A stretch of DNA of 64,000 nt, from contig MNCI01037756.1 in assembly GCA_015680685.1 (NCBI GenBank), forward strand, positions 101,475 to 165,474, in the 5' to 3' direction. This document shows positions 45,193 to 56,199 of the stretch, one piece after another; positions within the stretch are counted from its first letter, which is position 1; the number at the start of each line of letters is the position of its first letter. The stretch comes from Gnetum montanum. Taxonomy: Eukaryota > Streptophyta > Gnetopsida > Gnetales > Gnetaceae. The translations under genes and the position numbers were made by a program. The notes below the pieces were generated by a model, which worked only from the letters and a program-made list of their open reading frames with translations, searched no databases and had not been told where the DNA came from.

Positions 45193-46163
45193 TGTTGACC
45201 TTTTGGTATGTCAAAAGCTCAAAGAAAATAGAGAATGTAGAATGTGTATGTCATTGTAGTCTTGCAAGACCATGAAAGAGTATAATAAGCAAGGACTTCA
45301 AATGAAGATCCAAGCATTCAACAACGAGAGCTACAATAATGAAATCAAGACTAAAGTGAATAAGATAAGAGCATGGATGGAAACAGAGTCTACGAGCCAA
45401 ACAAAGATATTCTAAGGACTTCTGAGATGCCAAAATGATACACGAATGCTTCAAATCTCAAAGTGTGGAATCTAAGTAGATTTCTTACAAAAACAATAGA
45501 CATCTAAGTTGGAAAATAGATGTCTTAGGATAGATGTTTCATTGTAGACATATCTACTATCAAGTAGATCTCTCTTTTGCATTGAGACTAGTTTTAGTTA
45601 CATGTCTTATCCTCAAAGTAGACATCTAAACTAGCTATTGCATGAATTCTAAGAATTTTTTTAAAACTCAAAAGGTATAAGACTAAGTGGAATTCTGGGG
45701 AATAGGAGAAGTACTATTCATTGTCAAATCTATCCAAGGCTACTCAAAGAGATTTTGTGTTTTTTCTTCATTGTATTATCATTTATATGTATTGAGCCTC
45801 ATTATAAGGACATTGTAAATAAATTTATGATTTCTACTTGATCCTTTTCTTTCTTTCCTTTTAGCCCTACAAGATTGATGTACTTCTTGTGGAAAGGCAT
45901 CTTCATTGAGCTTGTAAAGATTATGGGATCTTTTAAATGATACTTTAAGCTTGTTGGACCCTTATAAGGTTGAGTGATTTCATGGCATCAAAAAATTCTA
46001 GAGTGGAGCTTAAATATTTTAGAGGTATGCGTGGATTCTACCCTTCAAGTGTGGACTACCCAAGTTGGAAAACCACTAAAACTTATGCTCAATTTTAGTG
46101 GTTATAGTAATTTTAAATTGGGAACTTATTCAATCCCCCTTTCTATGTTCTTGATCCACTACA
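45193..46163 (+). repeat. 3' LTR of element D (971 bp)
   Basis: It begins TGTTGACCTTTTGG and ends CACTACA. It is collinear with 8,620-9,677. The segment 'gggaacttattcaatccccctt' near the end matches 'ggaaacttattcaaccctcatt' in the 5' LTR. After it the second ORF of element H resumes. Confidence 0.85.
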
Positions 46164-46247
46164 GTATCCTAACCAAAGTAGAGCAAGTGCACTTCAAAAT
46201 TGCACCTATCACCTTAATCCAATGATGATGCAAGGCAAGATCACAAT
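46164..46247 (+). pseudogene. Second ORF of element H, middle fragment
   Basis: The frame from 46,166 reads ILTKVEQVHFKIAPITLIQ, matching LTLEERIYFKIGTYHIFPK of element E. It continues directly from the fragment ending at 8,618 and stops at the next insertion (LTR I). Confidence 0.65.
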
Positions 46248-47110
46248 TGATGAATAGTGAGGTACCCATACACCCAACCATATGAATCACTAAGGCGTTA
46301 CACATTATCTGGTCGAATTCCATGAACCTATAGTTATCTCATACACTAGTTCCTCTAGGAGGTGAAATGGCATTGAGAACATTCATTGTCTTCCAAACTA
46401 CACTTGTGAGGCTCAAGGGTATGGTTTAAGTGTAATTAAGGTATATGAATTTTTATTGTTCATATATTTTATGGATGTAATCACTTACAACAACAATAAG
46501 GGTAGAGTAGATTTAAAACTAATGTCTATTACCTAGCTAGCCTAACACAAGTAACCACCCCACTTTTCTAAACACATATAGCACTATTGGACTACCAAAT
46601 ATTAAGTGTTGCTGGGTTACCAAGTACTATATGAATGCTCAAAATGGTGGTGCTCATGTCCATTACTTGATAGAATGAAATTTCTTAATCAAATGCATTA
46701 ACGAACAAGAAAGTAAAATGCAATAAGATAAATATTAAGCTATTCTCAGTGCTACAAGGATTGTCAAAAGAGTTCATTTTATTCCTATCACACTACTACA
46801 CTCAGGTACATCAGTGCTCAAACAAAGAACCACACACACTTTAGACTCCTTTTGTAGGCACCCAAAAAATATTCTAATTCTAAGGAGAAGAAACAGCAAG
46901 AGCTTTGCTACCTTTCTTGAAAATTGAAAACTAACTAATGAATAACTTCCAAAACTAGATCCCATGTGCAATATTTATAGACCCAAGGTATGTACCCCAA
47001 CGTCAGACATCTGACATTGGATCCAAGCCCTGATGTCTCGTCCGTGATTTCATAGCCTTGATGTCATGTACCTGACATCACGACTAACATCGAATAGTGA
47101 TCTTTACCAA
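46248..47110 (-). repeat. LTR I: minus-strand LTR inside element H (right end approximate)
   Basis: It begins on the plus strand TGATGAATAGTGAGGTACCC, the inverse of the E-type LTR end. It continues through 'acacccaaccatatgaat', and ends in a U3-like region with TGATGTCA/TGACATCA palindromes (47,000-47,095). 'ctttatagaccc' near 46,975 corresponds to the TATA region. The H frame is readable again by about 47,130. No internal sequence of its own is attached, so it is probably a solo LTR. The left flank is ACAAT; I could not find a convincing right duplicate. Confidence 0.65.
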
Positions 47111-47119
47111 GGCATGTGC

Positions 47120-49110
47120 AACTCTAAGCAGGAAATTCCTTATCAATCTTCTACAACTTCTCTTTCTTGAGATAGAAAAATGTTTCAAGAAAAATGAAAA
47201 GGGTAGGAAGACACCTTTTTTTCATGTTTGATTAGAAAACTATGTCATAGGGGAGGAATAGCCTGCTATTCCAATGATATGGTTTGTTGAACTTTTTCCT
47301 TATTATGGTAGAAGATGGTGAAATACAAGATCATCATCAAGCTTCAAGAAGAGGAACTACCACTACCACCAGTATCTGCAATACTAGAGATAATACTAGA
47401 GATGCATGCAGCTACCAAATGTCTTAGGAAAATTAGAAAGTAATAGCTTTAGTAACAAGAAGTCTCTAGAGATGGTGGTGAACACTTGGTGCATCATCTA
47501 AATATGATCCATTTGAATGAGTTCACAAAGACCATCAACTAGCTAAATAGTGAGGTAGTAATTCTATTCTTAGCATAGAGAAATCATGCACCTTCTCACT
47601 TGAGCCATAATATTAGAGAAGTAACTATGCCCATTCTAAGACAAGAATTTCCCAAAAATTCTAGAAATGAAACAACATTCTCTATAATGCTAAAAGAAGG
47701 TAAAGGAGTGATAGTTTTAGTTATGCTACATGAGGGCCAAGAGACAATTGTAGAGGTGGTCACAAATCATGTTGGAGAAGCTCTAAATGCTCATGCTACA
47801 TCTATTCTTGACATTTCTTCTATGGTAAATATGCATGCATCAATAGGAGTAGGGAGCAGATGGATGAACATTGTCAACATGAGAAAGTATTAGAATAATT
47901 GGTGGGAACCAAGAAACTACTTCTAGAGATCTTCAATCTTCTAGAAGGTACATCAAAAACCTAGTCACAAATACTAGATATGAGGAATAAGTTATTAATT
48001 TCTAATATGAAAATTAAGGAGGCTACTACTAGCTATCAATAGTTGACCACCAAGGTTGCAGAACATAGAGTCTACTTCTTTGATCCTATCATTCTTAGGC
48101 TAGAGTTGATAAGAGATAAAGCTTTCTAATAGCTTTTACAAAAATAATAGAAGGCCAAGAATGTGAGGAAGATGATGATCCTGAATGCATCACTATCAGA
48201 AGTAATGATGAATAACATTAACTATGACCTTCATCAAGTTCTCAAAGAAAACCTAGTACTCACTTGTGATAACCATCGCTTATGGAATGTTGAGTAGAAG
48301 GATCAAATGGTAGAATATATTTACCAAAAGGAGGAATAGGTTGCCAAGATGAACTTGGATTTGAAGAGGTTAGTTTTAAAGAATAAAAATCTCTTGATGG
48401 AAGAGGTTTATACCCTTCACTAGAAGGCTACTATGGAGATCATTGCTTGGAAAAATAAAGTCCTAAAATATGAATGAGTGAAGAATCATAATAGGAACCA
48501 AGTATAAATGCTTAAGAAGATCAATGAAAAAGAAATCAAGTTATCAATTCAAAGTTAAATGAGGCCACCTAGTAAGTCCAATAGAGAGGCGATGCATGGC
48601 AATCCATCTTTGATGGACTCATTGCATATAACTAAGCAGAGATTCTTCTATAGGAGTTGCAAATGGAGGAGATAACTAAGCATATGGAGCTTTCCAACCT
48701 CTAATATGCAAACTTGGTAATGATGATCATGGGAGGACTAGGAATAAATTGGAGAAATAGGTGATGAGCTCTTACCTCCTTACAAGGTAGAGTTCAAGCT
48801 TCATAAGAAGGATAAGAAAAAGTTGAGGTAGCTAATGTGGAGCTTGAAGTTCTTAGAAGTAATTTCATTGATTAACGTTCTATTAATAAGAACTTAACAA
48901 AGAGGATAAGTGACTATCAGGAACTGTGGAACCTTTTTTTTATGTTCAACATTGAATGTAAACATTTTGTAGCCTAGTTTGGTAATATGAATGCAATGTT
49001 TCCATCATTGCCATCCCTGTGGGATGTTCTAGCATTAACATATCTAGGTGAAGCATCCTAGACCATTCATGATCCATGTACTCCTTAACTACTTTTATTT
49101 TTTGGAATAA
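47120..49110 (+). pseudogene. Second ORF of element H, C-terminal coiled-coil part
   Basis: The frame resumes with FSCLIRKLCHRGGIACYSND at about 47,215, matching FPCLIRKLCWHTRILGYTND of element E. The rest is Lys/Glu/Leu-rich and coiled-coil-like, with LVLKNKNLLMEEVYTLH and MLKKINEKEIK (48,365-48,540) conserved in E and J. SLWDVLALTYLGEAS and IHDPC near 49,020-49,080 match the E C-terminus. Stops are frequent. Confidence 0.65.
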
Positions 49111-49417
49111 GTAGTACGATAGCCTTAATCATTAAGATATGATGAAGGACCCTCCATGCCATAGGAACCTCCACCTCTAGGCATGGTGTGAAGACTTCAT
49201 TTTATCCACCATAATTTAGCTAGGCACCTATAAATTCTTGTAATAATATTTCTAGCTTTCTTTTTATAAACTATACAATCCTTTTTTGTAAATGTGGCAC
49301 TTAGAGTCAATCAATCAATTAGTCAATTAATAAATTCCATACTTCCCTAAATTTTGTAAGAAACTCGATCCCATTTTTGTTCACTTGAGAACAAGTTTTC
49401 AATCAATTATGTAGGTA
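49111..49417 (+). other. 3' non-coding region of element H
   Basis: It corresponds to 44,140-44,336 of element E ('cacttgaga..ttttcaatcaattatgtaggta' against 'caactcgagga..ttttcatttagtcgtggggcta'). The polypurine tract is decayed to TATGTAGGTA. Confidence 0.6.
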
Positions 49418-50291
49418 TGATAAAATGAAAATAAGATGATTACATTAATGCATGGTCATTGAAACAACTCCATAAATACATTTTAGGATAGGTTGGCACA
49501 TGTATGTTGACACCAATATAGTCATTGCCTATATAAATGTGCACACCCATCCCATGTATGGCATTAGTTAATCATTATCTTTGCAAAAATATTGCTATTT
49601 ATTTTCATAGAAGTTAGTAAAGGTTTTCCTCTAAGTGCACACACCATGGATCGAATCAATTGTATGGTATGTATTCGAGTGTAACATGTACCTAAACATA
49701 GTTGAAGAAATGACAATAAAATCAAGATTTCTTCCCTCCATTGCAACACTTGGATTAGTTTAACTTTAGTTTTCAGTAATTTACTCTATATGAAATTTAC
49801 TTTCTCATTAATAAACATTTAATATTATAAGTCATAATTAATGTGAGTACAACTTCTTTGAGCATAATATATTAATGCTTGGTAATCTCAATAGTGAATA
49901 CTTGGTACAATTAGCAATAGATACTTAGTAACATAGCAATGTTAATATACATTTAGGATGTGTACAAAAAGTGTGAATGGATGCTCCATGTTTAGGATAG
50001 TTGGTTAATTAAACAGTTAATTTAAATATTGAATTTTACTTTATTTAATCATTTTTTAGATACTAAAAATAACAAAATGTTATAATAATAAATATCTATC
50101 TTAATCACACTTAACCATACAAGTGAGTTAACACAATTGATGATTGGAAAGACAATGACTAATAACCATGTCTTTCATCACCTAAGAATATAGGTCACTT
50201 AGATAAAACATAGTCCATGAAACTTGACTAGATTGTACATACACATTAGTGATTCATATGGTTGGATGTAGGGTATATCCACTACTCATCT
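49418..50291 (+). repeat. 3' LTR of element H
   Basis: It starts TGATAAAATG and ends near ...CACTACTCATCT. The inner part shows 'tggaatcgaatcaattgtatgg..gtgtaac', 'gttggatgtagggtatatcc' and other blocks equivalent to element E LTR sequence. It is much more diverged than the E LTRs are from each other, consistent with H being the oldest element here. Confidence 0.7.
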
Positions 50292-50825
50292 AGCTACAGT
50301 ATTAAAATGAACAATTCAAACATCATCTAGCCAAACCAATTATTCCAAAAGTAGATGAGATTTAAGAAGAATATTTTAAGAAAACTATCAAACATTTTTC
50401 ATCAAGAGTCTAAAAAAGGCCTTATCTATTTTATCTAAATTAAATTTAGCTTGGAATTCTTCCCATTGTAATGAAACAGAAGGCATTGTATTAGAGGAAA
50501 AAATGTCCAATATGAATAATTAATTTATGATTAAATTTAATCCTTGCAACTAAAATACAACTATTTCCATAACAAGGATATAATACCCTTAGCTAAGATA
50601 CTTCTTCCTCCTTGGTATGTTTTCCATATGAATAATTGGTGTTTTTTTTAATACCTTTATGTATGCTTGTTACCCCATCCTTATATTGACTAAGTTGTAT
50701 GAGCTATGTCCTTTTTATTGTCCTTTTACTTTTAATATATTAAAATATTATTTTTATCTTTTTCTTTCTTTTTAGTAATTTTTCCATGTGATAGTATTTT
50801 TTATAATTTTAATATTTTATCACTT
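50292..50825. other. Unassigned AT-rich stretch right of element H
   Basis: No ORF, LTR end or repeat was recognised. It should be the site into which H inserted or part of an older element. Confidence 0.3.
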
Positions 50826-50829
50826 TTTA

Positions 50830-51118
50830 AGTAATCCCTTTTGCTGGAGATTTAAGCTAGGAGGCATTAGGCACTAGATGCATAAGCACATGGGGCACTA
50901 CTTTGATTTTGTATGCTTTGTTTAAAGGAAAAGTAACTTAGGGTTGATAGCATAACTCCTACCCACATAATAGGGTAGCTATGACTCGTTAATGAAAAAG
51001 GCCTTACCACAAGGCTACTTCACTATTATCATACTTGGAAGTGGAGGCAAGAATCAAATCCTCTACCTCCCAACCAAAAGATGAGAATCCTAACTACTTG
51101 TCATACACTCTAGGATGC
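50830..51118 (-). mobile_element. Candidate tRNA-derived SINE or tRNA pseudogene
   Basis: On the minus strand (51,100 to about 51,030) lies GTAGTTAGGATTCTCATC followed by TTTTGGTTGGGAGGTAGA and AGGATTTGATTCTTGCC. The first part resembles a tRNA A box. The last resembles a B box (GGTTCGATTCC) with the CpG deaminated. The downstream body (to about 50,830) has 'tcattaacgagtcatagctaccc' and no A-box/B-box repeat. RNA polymerase III promoters in this arrangement define SINEs. No cloverleaf closes fully, and I did not find clear target-site duplications. Confidence 0.5.
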
Positions 51119-51122
51119 ATCT

Positions 51123-53562
51123 TGTTATGATTTGGAAAATTTGTATTTTTAATAAAATTATATTTTTTTATTTTTAATTTGTTGCTAGGTTATGCTTTTA
51201 GAAGATATTAGGTTAACATTTCATTAAGGATGTTTTGGAACCTTAGACTTTGTTATTAGTTAGGCTTAGCCATAACTTTTACCTTAGGATTAGACATAGC
51301 CATTAACTTTGCTCATAAGAGATTCCCACTACATGTTAAAAATATTTTTACAAATTAGAATTTCTGTTTATCTCATTTTTTATCCTTGAAAGCACCTTGT
51401 CCAACACTCACAAGTAATTATAAAATTTTAAACCATGTAACTTTTCCTTTAGAGAAACTTTTTTCCTTATCTTGCTAACATTCAGGAGATTGAACTAGAA
51501 AAGGAAATTCTATTGAAGAGCTAGCTAGATCTAAATCCATAGCTAATTAGGTATACACTATTAACTAGGATCCTATGGTAATTTATATTTTGAGATCTCA
51601 TGTTAGATCTTGTTGTTGATCTACTATTTTGCCTAGGATTTGGAGCTTGTCATTGAGATTAAAGCCATGTAAGGATCCTCTACTACAGTGCTATCATTTT
51701 CAAGTAGGATAATTTGGTATTTTTACTCCTTTCAATTTTGGTGTTAATTAGTGTACACTTGTTTTGCCAAATCAATTTGTTTAGTAAATATTTGTGAATT
51801 TGTCTAAATTCTCATATTTGACCATTTTAACATTATTTTCTACAATTTTTTTAATTTCTGAGATCTTTTTCTATGCATGAGCTATTAGTTAATGTTTTTC
51901 CAAGTTTAACCACATTATGGCTAGTTTTACTCACATTTTTCTCTTATTCAGAATTATATCAATAATCTAGCTATAGTACTAGGCTTTTAGATTATTTTTT
52001 GCATTTTTGATTCATGAGATGACTCTAGATGAAATTGGCCTAAAAGTAAAAAGTGATCATTACATTAGCATGGATACCAAGGCATCCTCTGGCACTATTT
52101 TAATAATTTTTAGACTTTCATTTTAACTCATAGTTTAAGATTTGACTGCTTTGATACGTCTAAAATTTCAATTTAGTAGCATTTCTTGACTTGCTAACTT
52201 ACAACTCTAGTTTGAACTTTTGGCATATTTTGACAAATATAAGATTTAGGTATACCAACCTTTTTCTTTTCTAAAAAATGTGAGATTTAGGCTCACCAAT
52301 ATTTGGTTTGGAAAATGTAAGATTTAGGCTCCCTGATTTTTTTTTAAATAGTAGCTTCATTAGATATTTTGGTTTTTTTCCCCAATGCCCATAGATGATT
52401 TGGTGGATTTGTTATTTGTTGAATCAATATTCAGTTTGGCTTGGCCAATTTGAAAATATGTGGGTTTTAGAATCACTAAACATTTGACAATATATGAATT
52501 TTAGACTTATCAATTGAGTAATATATGGATTAGACTCATCAATTTGACAATAAATGAACTTTAGACACATTAATATGTGAGTTTTAGACTCACCATTTAT
52601 TTGCTAACATGTGGTGTATAAAATCATCAATTTGTTTTTTATTGGTTAGGCTAATGTGTGGCAATGAATTTTTCTTAATTGGTTTGGTTATCTATTTATA
52701 TTCTTGTTTATTTGATGCATTGGTTTGATTTGTAATTTGTTTTCTAACTTTTGATTACAACTAATACATGTTCATGGCCATCTAGCTACCTAATGCCTTT
52801 ATCCAAAACCCATATAGGAGTATTTGATTATTGTGTTTACCCTACTCAGTCTTAGGACTAATTTTATTGTTTTATGTGATTTTTATGTATTTATGTTCTC
52901 TTAAATGAGAAGAATTTAGAGGATGTTTTTGATGATTAATTTATGTTTTTGAGATGTTTTATTAAGATTTGAATTACAATTTAAGATGGATGTTAGGTTG
53001 TAATGTTTAACTAGAATTATGAATTCTATGTTAATTGTGGATCTTTTATATTTTTGATATAGAACAACTTTGTTGAACATTGGTTATGTTACATTTCAGT
53101 ATGCATTTATTACTTTCATCTATTTATGCAACATAGATATCCAATTCCTATTGGATGTAAATATAATTGGATTTTTCATATTTGTTTCATGTGATTTATT
53201 AAATCTTAATGTGGTTTTTACTTTTAATAGTTTATGCTTTATTTAGTTCCTATTGTTATTTTCATATTACTCTATTATTAATTTTTTACTTTGGAAAAAT
53301 ACATCATGTTCTATTTCTGGTAGTGAACAAGTTAGATTTGGCATGCATGGGACTATTATTATTATTTTATTATGTTTTTGTATTTTGTTATGAAATTTTC
53401 TCTTACCCCTAGACGCCTAATTATGGATGCCAACTACTTTATCTATTAAGTTTCTCTTAACATTCATTTATTCTTAGTAAGTAGTATTTTATTTTTCTAC
53501 ACATTTATATATTTTGTATAAGTAATTATTTCTAGTGTAAGCTTGGTTAGCAGCATGTTATA
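51123..53562 (+). repeat. Candidate 5' LTR of element L (about 2.4 kb)
   Basis: It begins TGTTATGATTTGG and ends just before a decayed initiator-Met primer site at 53,566. It contains no ORF of note. It holds the hairpin-forming tandem array at 52,220-52,640. A long LTR with this primer site would fit a Tekay/Del-type chromovirus, but no coding domain of L is in the window. The start is a guess. Confidence 0.4.
52220..52640. repeat. Degenerate tandem array of hairpin-forming units
   Basis: About nine copies of a 35-60-bp unit centre on GTGAGTTTTAGACTCACCAA (best copies near 52,275 and 52,575). The core GTGAGT...ACTCAC is an inverted repeat. Other copies have lost parts of one arm. Confidence 0.7.
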
Positions 53563-53565
53563 AGT

Positions 53566-53577
53566 TGGTATTAAAGT
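53566..53577 (+). promoter_or_regulatory. Decayed initiator-Met primer binding site (element L)
   Basis: TGGTATTAAAGT differs from TGGTATCAGAGC by three transitions (C-to-T or G-to-A). It marks the end of a plus-strand 5' LTR. About 110 bp of L follow before element K interrupts it. Confidence 0.5.
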
Positions 53578-53687
53578 AATTAGTTTGACAAGTATTCTTT
53601 GATTTATGATACAAGATATCAAAAGAAGGATTTTTTAAACCCCAAATGAACCTAGTGGAGCAATTTCTCAAAATAATGTGATAAGGG

Positions 53688-55172
53688 TGTTGCAGTAAGG
53701 ATCATCATAATTTAAGATTTGATGCAACCTAACACAAAACTAAGCCAAGTAATCTCATGACTAAAAAATGATCCAAGAAAAGCTAATCTCTTAATTAATC
53801 TCCCTTAAATTGAAAGGAAACTTGCATGTCATTGGAAAAAACTGAAAACCCAAGCCAAACGTTTTCCCAAAATGTTAGCAAATATTAAGAAGGAAGAGAA
53901 AAAGTACATGCATGAAATAGCCGAGGAAAAAAAAGGAGAACTAGGCATATCTCAAAATAAAATAAGTAGGAGGCATATGTAGTATAGAATAATATAAAAT
54001 AGCATGTGTGTGACTAGTAGTAAAAATAATTAAAAGTATAATGTAAAATAAGAAAGATATGGAAAAGCTAAATCCAAAAGGAAAAACACTAGAAAAAATC
54101 TAAAACAGATTTGAATAAAACCCAAAAATAGAAGATTGAAAAAAAATCCATATCACAAGAGAAATTAGAAAATGAGAACATGCTAAAAATGTTTTAGAAT
54201 ATTTACTAGAGATTAGAGGCATTTGACAAGAAGCTGTGTTACCCCATATTTTTCTTTGATGCATGTACTTGATGTAGATATGAAAAGAACACTTGTAGAT
54301 TCAGAAGCTAACAAAGCAAAGGAATGGATTAGATTTGTGTATTAGCTTGATTTTGAGTGATTCTTCATATGATAGGAGGATAAAACAAGGTATATACAAA
54401 TGTGTTAGCAAAAAAGAGAGGAAGAGAAATTAGAGGAACTAATATCTCTAGAGGAAGAGCAATTATTCTGCATAGAAACAAGGTCTTTGGAAAGATTTTC
54501 TAATCATCAATTATAAAGAAAGTTAACTACATTGAGTATTAGATAGAGGTGAGAAGAATAAAAATGCTAAAGTGAATACTTCTTAAGTGTCAATCAAAAT
54601 GCCAAAAGCTAGATGACAACTGAAAATGATAAACCATTTCTATGTGGGGCCATCCTTGTATTTATAAGCCAAAATGCCTTGTAGATTATGAAGAAATGAT
54701 GCATTAAAACCCATAGAAACTTTTGGAAGATTCTATAAGATTTTGGATGGGAGAATCAATGTGTAGATAATTTTCATGAAAATTGAAATTAAACATCAAA
54801 TGTAGAATTGATGCTGAATGTCAAAGGGCTAGCTAATGTTGAACATTAAAGAGTTAATTTGTTATAAAATAAAAATTTGATGTTGGACATCAAAAATGAT
54901 ATTGATGTTAGATGCCAAAAGCTAAAGGTAGAATTGATGCTAGGGGCAATGTTGAGCATTGAAATTGAGAGCCACAAATGATGAATAAAAGATAACACTA
55001 TTGATGACATAAGAAGTGACTTTTAATAAGTTAAAGAGAGAGATCTAGAAAATATATTGTAGATGATGCAAGATGTTGAATCTCGGCTACCAAAAATGGC
55101 TATAAGTTGAAAATCCATAGATTATACCTAGAACTTTAGCTTATGTAGAAAAAAGATAAATTTGATACAACA
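53688..55172 (-). repeat. 3' LTR of element K (1,485 bp)
   Basis: On the minus strand it starts TGTTGTATC right after the PPT and ends ...CTGCAACA, giving inverted ends TGTTG/CAACA. U3 (54,780-54,965) has repeated imperfect palindromes of the type TGATGTTGGACATCA. A TATA-like 'gtatttataagcc' (plus strand near 54,660) lies downstream of them in element orientation. Confidence 0.75.
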
Positions 55173-55186
55173 TGATCCCCTCTTGA
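55173..55186 (-). promoter_or_regulatory. Polypurine tract of element K
   Basis: The minus-strand sequence CAAGAGGGGATCA abuts the LTR start TGTTGTATC. Confidence 0.75.
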
Positions 55187-55194
55187 TGGATACT

Positions 55195-56045
55195 ACTAAA
55201 AAACTAAAGAAAAAATCATAAAGAAAAGATACAACCTCGTGGGTACCTGCATGAGGGTTCAATGAAACAAGATGAATGGGAAGGAAGTTTGGGACATTAA
55301 CAATATACCTATGGTGGAGTGCTATGCCATAGAAGTGGGGCATGACTAGATCCTATAAAGCACACAAAAATTTAGATAAAGTGCTCACTAACCTACTTAA
55401 TTATCTTAATCACATCCTCACTAGAATAAAGTAGAGACACTTATTTGGCCTCACTAATGTAGAACATGAAAAGATATTGAGATAGAAAAAGAAAGTGAGA
55501 TAGTGGATAGTCAAAAGAGAAAGAAATAAAAGTAGGGGAAGCATGTTAGAGACATTGCTAATACACCAATGATGGAATGTTGTGTGATAGAAGTGTAACA
55601 TGGATAAATCCCTAAAGCTAACCTCTTTTGTACCTCACTCATATGTAAATTTCACACTCCTTATGTCACTCTATACTTAACACTTCCTCACTACCTCAAG
55701 GCAAAGACACTTATTTAGCCATACTAATGTTGAATATAGAGAGGAATGAAAATATATGTAAAGGAGATTGAGAGGAAGAAGAGAAAAATATAGTAGAATT
55801 GAGCATATTTGTATCATATGAAAATAGAAAGAAAAAGAGTAGGAGTATAGAAGAGGATATTACTCGTACACCTATCATGAGGATGGTGCTATGTCAAAAA
55901 TGTGGGGCATGATTAAATCCTACATACTATATGGCTAGAAAGGATGTCATATATATTTTCAAAGTAACCCCTCCCTATTTCACTTAATAAGACACTTAGC
56001 CATACCCTTACATGAACTAATGAGATATTCATTCATACAAAAGCC
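55195..56045 (-). repeat. Three-copy degenerate tandem repeat in the 3' leader of element K
   Basis: Corresponding segments 'acacctatg..tggagtgctatgcca..agaagtggggcatga..aaatccta' occur at about 55,305, 55,563 and 55,869. Each is preceded by an 'agaaagtgagat'-type purine stretch and 'acacttatttggcctcactaatgt'. Spacing is about 258 and 306 bp. Variable tandem repeats between integrase and PPT are a known trait of Tat/Ogre elements. Confidence 0.7.
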
Positions 56046-56199
56046 TCACTAGTTGTGCTCAACACATGTAGTAAAACAAGATAGATAGAATAGACAAATA
56101 TGAAGAATATAGCTAAAGAAGTAGTAGAATATGGGATAGAAAGGAGATGCAGATGAAAAATAGTATTAAAAAAATAAAATTTAGAGTTAAACTATTATC

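Larger units (their letters stand above)
8620..46163 (+). mobile_element. Element D: Ty1/copia (Sirevirus-like), split by two later insertions
   Basis: After removal of B (11,681-33,159) and E (36,282-45,172), D is about 7.2 kb long. It reads 5' LTR, tRNA-Met PBS, gag, protease, integrase, RT, RNase H, 3' leader, PPT, 3' LTR. The copia order (integrase before RT) is clear. A gag with coiled-coil and zinc knuckle and a long 3' leader with more than one polypurine tract suggest the Sirevirus (SIRE/Maximus) lineage. Flanks are GTATG on the left and GTATC on the right, an imperfect target-site duplication, and the exact LTR start is uncertain by 1-2 bases. All coding domains are decayed. Confidence 0.85.
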
